This document shows, one piece after another, positions 32,401-44,400 of a DNA stretch of 64,000 nt. The stretch is taken from NCBI GenBank assembly GCA_030386875.1, contig CM059579.1:18820484-18884483 (forward strand), read 5' to 3'. This DNA comes from Morinoia aosen (lineage: Eukaryota; Arthropoda; Malacostraca; Amphipoda; Talitridae). The position numbers and the translations under genes are program-made. Every line of letters begins with the position of its first letter. The first letter of the stretch is position 1. The notes beneath the pieces were generated by a model. That model saw only the letters and a list, made by a program, of their open reading frames with translations, did not search any database and had not been told where the DNA came from.

Positions 32401-35400
32401 ATCAGTAAATTAAAAATGAAGAATACAATTGTCAACACCTATCCAAAAACTTATGTACAAAGCGTCAACAATTTCATAATTCACTTTCATTCTCTTCTTC
32501 TGTATTGTGCGATAGAGCTCCTCTGCACAATTACTACCAACATATATTCCGATGAATGAGCTCAGAATAAAAAGTTTTCTAATTAAAATAATTAAGAAAT
32601 TGGTTATATTAAAATGAAATGAAGTTTTTCAAAATTCAAGATAAAGATTTTCAAAATTCAAGTTAAAGATGGTCAAAACCCATTTTCGAGAGAAAAATAT
32701 AAACAGAACGAATTCCTGAGATTATTGAAGGAAATATATAAGTTCGAATTTGAAGCTGTCACCGCGCCTCTAACCAACTGCAGCTGCTGAAGCTTTTCAG
32801 CTATACACCAGCTACAGCAAGGCTGCTCAGTTCTTGCTTTAAATAGACTTGTCAGGCGGCCCAATCAGCAGAACTAGGTTTACAAAGCCGCAAGTCGATG
32901 GGAAAACGTTTACTTTCCAGGCCACAAATTTTCTTGCAGGATAAAAATGTGTTTCACGTATGTTTTCAGTAAAACGTGGCAAAGGAATGCCTTAAAAATT
33001 TTAGTTTATTCAAGATTTTGCACATTAAAAATCCCACGATGGTAGACGAATAAACTATTCAAGATAAAACACGTATTAGGAATTTCTTGGCAATCGGGAA
33101 ACCAGGCACGCTACAAAAACCAATTTAAAGTAATGGGCTCGGTTAGCAACCAGTAGGCGAGGCTTAGGTTTGAGGCAGAACGCTAGAGTGACGTCCGCAC
33201 AAGACAGCGGGACGCTGACGATTGCGGTGACCCGCCAAGCCACGCCTTATATACCTTACAGGCGACTCTGCTTCAACAGGTCGCTTGACGACACGCGCAT
33301 GGGCACTGGAGCGCAGGGGCACTGGAGCGCACGCGTTTAATAAGTTTATTCAAAGAAATATTCATTAAAACGAACAACAGTTTCTGTCGTTCACAATGCT
33401 ATCAATTGAGTTATTTTTCACTGAATTTAATTCAGAACAGGAAACTACACAACTCTGTATTTCTCAGCCAGCCCCACTGGAAGTCAACCAAATTATACCT
33501 TTCACAACTTCCTTTGAAAGCAGGGAGGTTCATTTAATCGCAGATGCCTATTAACTAACATACACTCTCGATCTCATAGTCAGACACAATTACAGAACCA
33601 TATGTCTAAGACATCTAATCACCTGTCGATCAGTGGAGGTGGGAGTGACCTTGTCAATTTCAGCATAGGTGGAAATGGTGTCCCCGTCCACACCGAGGAG
33701 GGCGGCCCACACCTCCCCGCGGTAGAACGGAGGCACGTCCATGCGAGCGTCTGCCTCGATGCGAGACCGGTAGTAAGGGTACGCCTGGAACAGAAACATA
33801 ATTTCTCAAAATCATAAGCATTTTTGATCAGAAAAACGCAGTGAGAGAAACTGTATGATATTGTACTACACATATAGCACTGTCAGGAGTTTGAATAAGT
33901 GCTCATCACATCCTCTTGTTAGTGAATTTCATCACTCTATGAGCGCTTAGCTGGATTGGCTGCAAGATCAGGCTCAACACACGGATAGCAAAAAAAGCAC
34001 TAAACATCCAACACTTGAGAACAAGAACTTTGCAACAGTCTAATAATTTTTAAATCACATTAAAAACACGCATTCAGCAGGGCCTGTAGTGACAGAAAAA
34101 TGTTGAAAGTTCCACAATGGGACACCAGAACTCCTGCCTCCGATGCTCCAACTCTACACCAGCAGCCCCTCTAATTGAAGTTTTACAGTTGAGGTTAGGA
34201 ATTAGTTTCAGTAATATTAAGTGTCACTCAAACAATCTTGCTAACTGTTTGATCAACCGTCAATGCACGAAATTATTACCACTAATATCTATGAAAGCTC
34301 AAAATCAATTTTAAAACATTGTTTCACCAACAATAACGTCAAGGAGGATCTAGTTAGGCTGAACTTTATAAGAAAATGGTTAAATCATAGATGTGAAAAA
34401 ATTATTGCAAATAGTTGCAATAATTTGTAGCCAATTAGTTGCAGCTACGTTATTGCTAGCTGACGAATACATTTTTGACAATATTTCAAGACTGAAGTAA
34501 AAATGGTAATTTTTGAAGAAGATTCGTATTGAGTGCATAGCCTTTCAAAAATTTTGGTACATTGCAAAAGAAATAATCCCCATCATAAGATTAGGACACA
34601 TCTATACTACCAACGTCAAAAACCAAAAACAAACTCCATCCCTATTAGCATGGAGTAACATAATAAGCGATTAGAAAATATACTTGAAGAAAAGCGCAAC
34701 AGACCCTGAGCAGGCGGTGGAAGAGTATGATGCGGTGCAACTGATACTCCACATCCTTCTCTCTGATGACTAAGGGTAGCTTTCTGGCCTCAAAGTCGTC
34801 AGTGTTATTTTCACTGAAAAGAAAACGATAGAAGGCAAGTAGAAAATATGTTTTAGTATAAGAGCCTAAACAAATTTGGCTATGAAGCAATCTTCAAGGC
34901 ATTAGGATTTTGGTAAAAATTCATTTTGCCTATTAGTTATTACTTAAGCCAATAAATGATCAAGCAAATATCAATGATAAAAAATGAACAACAGGTAAGA
35001 GCGTAGACATTCTCAGTGGTATCTAAACATTTTAACGGATGACAGCAAGGAATAATCAAAACATCAGCGCTATAAACTCAATGGTAGGAAAATGAGAAAA
35101 TGAGAATTATTAAGAGCGCAGTATTCTAACCCTTAAAAAAAGTAAATAATCAATTGAAAAGAATCATTCAAATCAAAAAGAGAACATGTGAAATAACTTT
35201 AGCATAAACATCAACTTAGAAATAACCCCAAGATGAAACTAATTATCGAGTAGGATTGCCTACGTAACAATGAGCCCCGATAAGCATAGTAGGTCGACAA
35301 GCCAACGTTCAGGTTTGAGTTTTATATATAGATTTCCAAATTTCCCTTATACTTCATTTTGTGTGCCTAGGTTTCAATAATTAAACAAAAATCGTCTGCA

Positions 35401-38400
35401 ATGAGTAACTCAAATGATTGTCCAGGACAAATAAGGGAATTACACACATTCTGGATACAATATAGTAAATTTTTGTAATTACACTCAGGCCTTGAAACCG
35501 ATTTTTGCTCAGATTATTGAAAGTCTGGCCTACAAAAGTTTTGTTCAAATCCAAAACACTTTTCAAACAATTAACACTGAATAAAACGCTGCATAATCAA
35601 GCAAGCATACCCTGAACGGCTCACAGACGTATTTTCTCCCTGGATTGGAGAGATAATCTTTTTAGAAGAAGCTCACTCAGAAACAACTATCCACGGCACC
35701 TCGTAGTTGCTCTCTTATTATAAATTGAAAAACACTAACTCAATTTTGCCGGGAAAAATGTACGAAGCAGATCAGTTCTTCGCCTGATAGGGTATACAGA
35801 CTTGTCAAGAACATCAACTCAGGGTGATTCTTGGACAATTTTTAAAATACTACACTAAACTTTTAATTTTATTAGCTGTCTACTGACAGAAAATTTCAAT
35901 TGTTCACGTTCTCACACATTTACTGCTGCATGATGAGAGGGTAGTTCTCAATTGTTCCCGTTCTCACACACTTACTGCTGCATGATGAGAGGGTAGTTCT
36001 CAATTGTTCCCGTTCTCACACACTTACTGCTGCATGATGGGAGGGTAGTTCTCAATTGTTCCCGTTCTCACACACTCACTGCTGCATGATGAGAGGGTAG
36101 TTCTCAATTGTTCCCGTTCTCACACACTCACTGCTGCATGATGAGAGGGTAGTTCTCAATTGTTCCCGTTCTCACACACTCACTGCTGCATGATGAGAGG
36201 GTAGTTCTCAATTGTTCCCGTTCTCACACACTCACTGCTGCATGATGAGAGGGTAGTTCTCAATTGTTCCCGTTCTCACACACTTACTGCTGCATGATGA
36301 GAGGGTAGTTCTCAATTGTTCCCGTTCTCACACACTTACTGCTGCATGATGAGAGGGTAGTTCTAAATTGTTCCCGTTCTCACACACTTACTGCTGCATG
36401 ATGAGAGGGTACTGTCCACGTTCTCACACACTCACTGCTGCATGATGAGAGGGTAGTTCTCAATTGTTCCCGTTCTCACACACTTACTGCTGCATGATGG
36501 GAGGGTAGTTCTCAATTATCCCGTTCTCACACACTCACTGCTGCATGATGAGAGGGTAGTTCTCAATTGTTCCCGTTCTCACACACTCACTGCTGCATGA
36601 TGAGAGGGTAGTTCTCAATTGTTCCCGTTCTCACACACTTACTGCTGCATGATGGGAGGGTAGTTCTCAATTGTTCCCGTTCTCACATACTTACTGCTGC
36701 ATGATGAGAGGGTAGTTCTCAATTGTTCCCGTTCTCACACACTTACTGCTGCATGATGAGAGGGTAGTTCTCAATTGTTCCCGTTCTCACACACTCACTG
36801 CTGCATGATGAGAGGGTAGTTCTCAATTATTCCCGTTCTCACACACTTACTGCTGCATGATGAGAGGGTAGTTCTCAATTGTTCCCGTTCTCACACACTC
36901 ACTGCTGCATGATGAGAGGGTAGTTCTCAATTGTTCCCGTTCTCACACACTCACTGCTGCATGATGAGAGGGTAGTTCTCAATTGTTCCCGTTCTCACAC
37001 ACTTACTGCTCCATGATGAGAGGGTAGTTCTCAATTGTTCCCGTTCTCACACACTCACTGCTGCATGATGAGAGGGTAGTTCTCAATTGTTCCCGTTCTC
37101 ACACACTTACTGCTGCATGATGAGAGGGTAGTTCTCAATTGTTCCCGTTCTCACACACTTACTGCTGCATGATGAGAGGGTAGTTCTAAATTGTTCCCGT
37201 TCTCACACACTTACTGCTGCATGATGAGAGGGTACTGTCCACGTTCTCACACACTCACTGCTGCATGATGAGAGGGTACTGTCCACGTTCTCATACACTC
37301 ACAGCTGCATGATGAGAGGGTACTGTCCACTTTCTCATACACTCACAGCTGCATGATGAGAGGGTACTGTCCACGTTCTCACACACTTACTGCTGCATGA
37401 TGAGAGGGTACTGTCCACGTTCTCACACACTCACTGCTGCATGATGAGAGGGTACTGTCCCCGTTCTCACACACTCACTGCTGCATGATGAGAGGGTAGT
37501 AGGTAGCAGGAGGGATGTGCGCAAGGCGGGACTCCAGCCCGGCGAGACTGAGGGCGAGGGTGGCGTGGGAGGGCTGCTGCTGCTGCAGGCGGTGGAACTG
37601 CCCGCCCAGCACCTCCCCCTCTACTGTCGCTATGCTGCAACGTTACACTTCGCTAATGCTGACACAAACAAGCTTATTATTTTTTCTAATTTTATATCAT
37701 TTTTATTTTTATTTTATTTTTATCATCATTTTTTATTATTTCATTACTATTACTGATATTATATATTAATTCTATTAATATTATTTTATACTATTACTAT
37801 TATTATATAGGACCTTTCACCACCGAAGGCACTACAGAGACCATTCATCGGTGTATCCGATATTCCCCAGTTCATGGACAAACTTGCTCAACAGAAGAAG
37901 CCAGTAGCTATGTTTAAGAAAAAGCTTTTGAAATGGCATATGGGAATCATAATGGCAATACAATATAAAGTAGAAATTTGTCTTTTCCCTTGTTATCACC
38001 GCACAGATATATTATGCAAATATAGGTCGATGATTATTTGATCCCACCATTAATATCTGATGTAAACAACTCAACTGAAGAAGATGAGCGCCTAGTAGTG
38101 AGCTTTCCTTTAGCCGCGAGCGGCGTGCAGGGTTACAACAAAGATCACCATGCTGACCTGGGCAAAGTGAGGATGGGGGGGCGGGTGATGATGAAGCCGT
38201 GCTTCACCAGCTCCTGCTCAGGGTGCCCCCCAGCCAGCTGCCACAGGTGGTACACTTCTCTCACACTTCTCTCTCGTAGGCAGCCCAAGCTATTTCTGCA
38301 ACATAGTAGTGGAGAAAATATCTGCATCAGTGGTGCTATGCTTGCAATGCACTATATAAATAAGAGCTAATCGATTTTCTTCATGCCAGACTCTGAATAG

Positions 38401-41400
38401 AATGAAGCAACAGAAATGAGCCAAGTTACCCATTCTCCGGGATGCTCCTCAAGTCTTTAGCCTTCAAACACTACACACGAGCAAGCACCACAAAATAACA
38501 TTCATAGCCACCAATTTTCATGACAAGCTCTAATACATTCATATTTAATGCAATTTTTTCAATACACAGCCGTTGCATGAAGTATTACCTCGCGCATAAT
38601 ACCAGTCTTACCACCAGCGTTATCACACATACTTGCCAGCACACTTGAATAACTTCGAAAATAACACTTCCATCACTGAAAAAAACGAGTAGTAGTAAAA
38701 AAATTAACATCATTTAGTGGTGCAGCAAGCACTGAAGAAATGAAGATAAAAATTAATGAACCCCTTGATATCCAATAGCAGGTTCTTGCAACCAGATAAC
38801 AATACTTTAAATAAACAATTCTCGATGCCAGGCAAACTCTTAACTTGCTCATAGAACAGAACATACAAAAATGTCTACTTTTCCTTAATTGGAGGCCTCT
38901 TTTTCTTTGTGCAGCAAGAGACACTAATGAACGACCAAATGCAATTCTAAATCAGACAAGAGATTATTAGTTAGCTTAAGCCTTCCTATCAGCAACAAAT
39001 GCAATCTAAAGAGAGGTAGAAGGAAGGCACCATTCAGTATGGAGTTAAAGGAACGCAGACTCTATGCAGAAAGGGCATAGAAACAGTAAGTTGAGAAAGA
39101 AGTTCATGAAACAAGATCAAAGTTGAAGAAGAAAGTAGTAGGTGCTGAAAAACAGGACAGCAGTGAACCAAAAATAGGTGGTCCTCAACCTAACAAAAAC
39201 ATTTTATTTCAACAAAAAGAAAGCCTACCTAACTCTCAGCGCAGGTCCTCAAATTTTCCCCCTGGGAGTGCTAATTCTCATAGATTCAATAGTTGTATCC
39301 CGCTGAGGGGGTTTCTAAATCAGAGCTACTGTAGGTACAATGAAGCTCATTTAGCCTCGTTATACTTTACTTAGCATACACACTAATCATTTAGTGCATC
39401 ATACGGCAAACAACCTCTACATGAAAATCCATAACCCTTCCCCAAACGATCCAGCCCATCAAAGTATGGACTGTTGCTTTGGTAATGTAAATGTACATGC
39501 ATAACCCTGTAAATGAGCTTTGATTCCTTCAAGTGAGAGTAGCAGCATTCTTTCACAGTACAGGCTTTCATGAACGATAATACCACAATAGGAACCTCCA
39601 CAACAACGGTGTTTGCAAAATCACATCAACAAAAAACGAATGGGGAAAAAGAAGCAGCAAGAAACTGATATAGTTCCAGCAATGAAAAAACAAAGTCGGA
39701 TCGAGAAGAACGTACTTGACCCCATTAGTATCGCGCTTCATGCACTCTTCAGGGAGAGGATAGTTGGCCAGCATCTCCGAGGGAGGAGAGAACTTGCGAC
39801 GAGGTGAAGCTATCGTGCTGCGAGGGAAGGGCGTTGGCGTGGGGTCTATAGGGCCAGTGAGAGCCAGGCCCGAGAATGCAGGGTGCTCCAAAAGCTCGCA
39901 CGGTGATGGTCTTGAGTCAGGGCTGAACTTGAGGCAAGATTGCAGCAGATCTTGAGTTTCTTCACTTAAACTCTGGAGCATAATGAGAAATATCATTAAA
40001 GGAAGCATGTGAATATCTTAATACAATCAAGATGAACTACCAACCTCAACATAAATATTTATATCTCAATATTATGGAATACTCAACTGGCATCTTTTTG
40101 TGGGAATCAGTTTTAAAATATATCAGATGCATCCAATACACTCATCCTTAAATGTCGATTAACTCAGAAAAGTTCAACAAAGCTAACTTTAAACTCGTTC
40201 ATTAGTTGAGGCTTTTGCTCAACAATGGCAGACGCAAGGTCCTCGTAGTCAGAGTCAGCAGCAAGCAGCAGCACGGTCGCAATGCTGATGTCCAAGGGAG
40301 CACAGCTGCCGGACCTGTGTTCAGGTCTGTTGTTTTACAACTCCACTCCAAAGTCAGATGGGAGAAACTTAACTTCATTTCTCGTGAAATAATCAATGTC
40401 TATGCCTGGCATATACTATGAAACAAGTTTACACAGACACTCAAAAGGGGAGAAAATTTCAAGACAATTAATGGTATTTAATGAGAAAATGCTTTGGATT
40501 CAGACTCCATCATCAGTTCTGAATATAACAGTAAATTTCTCAAATAAAAAATAAAATAATTGTGAATGAGAAACATCAAAAAACCTTTGCTGAAAAATTC
40601 AATCGAACAGATTTCACACACAAGCAGTTACCTATTGACTACTTAGAAAGAGTATAGGCTGTCAGGTTTGGGTTGTGCTCAAATAAGCAAAGATTCTAGA
40701 ATAGTTGAGGATGAACCTAAAATTTTGAAATAAGCAGTTGATGTAAGAACATTGCACTTTTCATCACAATTGCGTTCTCCTAAATTTGATTTGGCATTCA
40801 ATTTTCATTTTGGAGATAAAATCATTTCTACAGAATTGATAATGGAGCTGGACTATGAAACATTTCCTACAAAATAACTCTCTCGTCATTTTCCTTTACT
40901 CTCAACTTTTTAGTAAATTTAAGGTTCAAGTAAGTCACTGATTTGTTCAGATATATAAGTTCACTAGATAAGCATGAAAACACTAAGCTAGCATCTGCTC
41001 GTTAAATTGAAAACTAAGCTGGACCTTTGCAAGAAAAGGTAAAAATGTAAAATAGGGTACAGTATGTTACCTATTGCTCAATTTATGAGTCTGACCCAAG
41101 AAAAAAGAGAAGCTAAATCAACAACTAATGATTTCAGGTGAAACAATCACTAAAAACGGTACACGCAAGGCAAATATTTTGCAGCCTAGTCAGCCAGTAA
41201 ACAAGTAATTTGGATGTAAAATTGGGCAGTAACTGGGGCAGACTGACGTGTTGTGCTTGGTTAGCAGGAGCTGTAGGAGCATCAGAGCCAGACTCCACAC
41301 ATCAGAGGCTGGGTTGCCTCCACCTCCCCCAGGCCTCAGCTCAGAGCACGCTCCTGATATGAGCACCTCTGGGGCACTGTACTCGGTCCTGCAACACACA

Positions 41401-44400
41401 GTTCGCCATGCTGTATTAACTGCGATTGTTAATTATAGATATGCATTAAAATTAATTAGCATGAACACAAGAACACTAGTTTGTTAGAGCCCAATGTACT
41501 ATACTTAGTCCTGGGACACACAGTTCACCATGTTCTATTAATTGCATTTATTAATTATAGGTATCCATTAAGATGAGAAAGCATGAATACAAGAACAACA
41601 GTTTGTTACAGCCCAATATTGTCAGGTTGAGTGGGGATGTATGACTAGCAAAAAACGGGATGACCCATAGATTCTACACTCAACGAATGAAACGTCAATA
41701 TGTTTCAACAAAAATGAAGTAGGAACAATTATAAAGAAATTTTTATAAACTAATGTGGCACATCCAGTGAAAAAATATATACTTTCTTTAATGCTTACGC
41801 ATTAAAAGTAATTAATACAAAATCATTCAATATTAACTCATGTTGTGAATTTAAGAAATACAAAAAATTAAATTTAATCTTTCATGCACTAGTTCTTTAC
41901 TCAACTTTCCATTTTCACTACCATGACAGAAATACAGTAATAAAGTGACAAATAATGTAAATAATTAATATTTTATTCATTGACAAATACAATTCATTCT
42001 AAAAGCTAACATGAACACCTCAATACAACACTGAATGCCCGATACTTGGGTTTCCTTATCAATAATTGATTAAACATTATGACTACTTCATACCATTAGC
42101 ACCATTGCAACCATCTACAGAAAAGAGATGCTATACCTTGCAAATTTCTAGAGAAGACATTTTATGTATTAGCAGATAAATCTAATAATGCCTTCTATTA
42201 TACTCCTAATCAGGGCACCCCACTCAGTGACACAATAACAAATGCCATAAATGTGCATGTAAACCTAATATGCCATACCAATGTTATACTGTTAGAGATC
42301 AGTAAGGTAAAAATTCTACAAAATAATACATTTTGATTTATATTTATGATTCATTATTTGTGTACATCATTGTTACATATCTGTAGGATAAGAAATTTTT
42401 ATATTTCATAGTTTTTTCAGGGGAAGTACGTAAACTGAAGTGAAATAAAAAAATTGCTGAAGGTGGTTTAGTTCACACAAGTGCTCTGCTCATTTTCAAA
42501 ATCAGTACTCTTTTGTATTGCAAGTCAATTCTTGTGAGCCCCACCCAGAAAAACTTAAAAAATGAAAATTATAAATTTACCACAACATCAATGGAAGAGA
42601 CTTCCATAAAGAACTAACCCAATAGGAAAAGAGATGGCTGCTCCTTGCTCAGTCATGTGATGAAGTCCGTAGCTGTAAAGCTTAGCTTGACCGAAGGGAT
42701 CTATGAGGATGTTGCGTGGGCACACATTGCAGCAGCTTGCAATGCCTAATTTATTCAAATATATGAGACCTTGCAACACCTGTCAATGATCAGACACCAG
42801 TTAGGATTCATCATTAATTGCTTAGTATCATGAATAACTTGCATACATATATTATCCTATAATTACCATGGTTGATGAGAGAGAAATATCTTCTAAAATA
42901 CTGTATTGTAAAATTATTTTTCATTGAAAGCTAACAATCCAAAAAAATACATCAAAATGTACATAAAAACATCATAATTTTTTCACAAAATAAATGACAA
43001 AAATATAGTCTCTTTTACCTCATACATTAATTTGATGAGTCGTTTTTCATTTCTGAACTCCTTATTTTCCTTCCATGCAGCCAGAACGTCGTACTTGTAG
43101 TATTCTTGCACCACAATCAGCCTCTCTGAAAAACAAGTTGATGGATAATTATGCAAAAATGAAGGTACTTTATGAAGAAAAACATGTTTACCATTTTTAA
43201 TGCAAAGGAAAAACACAAGGCATAAATTTAATATGATGATTTGAACTTCTGTAAAACATAATTATCAGGTAAACATATTAGATAACTTTACTTCTAATAT
43301 CTATGGTTAACTCAAAGAAAAAGAAATACATTTTAAACTGAGAATTATCTATAAAAATGAAGTTAAATGCTAATCAGAATGATCTGGTGAGAAATTGCAT
43401 TCTAAATCATTGAGCCTGATGTTCATAATTCTTTTCTAAGAGTGTATGAAGGAACAACTTTTCCTTAATGCAATTTCGGTAAATGTTGAGGATTAACCGG
43501 GAATTGATATTTGATTTTTAGGTGCCTTAACATAGTTGATTAGATCGAAATAAACAAGTTTTCTTCTATGCACTTTCCGTCATAAATAAGTATTTTACGA
43601 GTTATAGCGGTGAATTAGTTACCGCAACTCAAATGTTTGAAGCGGAAAGTAATTCATCGAGCGGTATTTGGCAAAACTGCGCAATGGACCCTCGCTTCCG
43701 CCACGCTCAAATGATCGAGCTCATTCCTGCCATCTGAGACGAAAGTTAACATATCGCTATAATGTTATTTTTGGGTAATAATTTCTATTGTGTTATTAAC
43801 TAAAAGATCCTAGAAGTGGGTTCAGGCTTTGCAAGCTCTGAGGGGTGAGCTAATAGTAAATTACAAAGTATTCAAATGTACTCTAACAGCTCAATTGCGC
43901 AAAAAATAAAACCTACCGCTCTAACTCGTAAAATATTCATTTGACGAAAAAAAAGTAAAGAAGAAAAGTAGTTTATTTCGATGTTATTACTATGATACCA
44001 GCTACAAAAATTTGAAAATCAATGAGTAGCTGTTTATTCGAGCACATTCGTCATCAAAGACAAAACTAAATCTACCGCTATAATTAGTAAAATACTCATT
44101 TATGACGGAAAGTGAATAGAAGAAAACTTGTTGATTTTGATCTAATTAACTATGTTTAAGATTTGAAAAATGGAAAATTGATTCCCGGTTAATCCTCAAC
44201 ATTTACCGCAATTTTTATGGAATACCCAAATAAAATGAGACATTTAAATATAACATGCATTAGTGAGAAAAAACAAAATGATTAACAAATGCCTTTAGCT
44301 AAAAATTTTTCATTCTATTTTTTTTTCCTGTATTAAAGGACAATTGTAAAATGTGGCAATAAAGAGTAATATGGCAAAAATAATTAGATAAATTTTTAAT

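Larger units (their letters stand above)
39973..43018 (-). other. TBCK introns 2-5
   Basis: AT-rich introns around exons 3-5 with no mobile element I recognise. Near 41389-41580 an approximately 110-bp segment of exon 4 acceptor flank appears twice ('tcctg..acacacagttcgccatg' and 'tcctgggacacacagttcac'), a small tandem duplication. Confidence 0.5.

Noticed and set aside
35896..37500. Regular direct repeats that could suggest a CRISPR array
   Set aside because: The units are contiguous with no unique spacers, the surroundings are an intron of an animal gene, and the unit is the exon 8 junction. It is a minisatellite.
37515..37769. Two + strand frames at the TBCK exon 8 locus
   Set aside because: They are the antisense of the coding exon, extended into T-rich intron.
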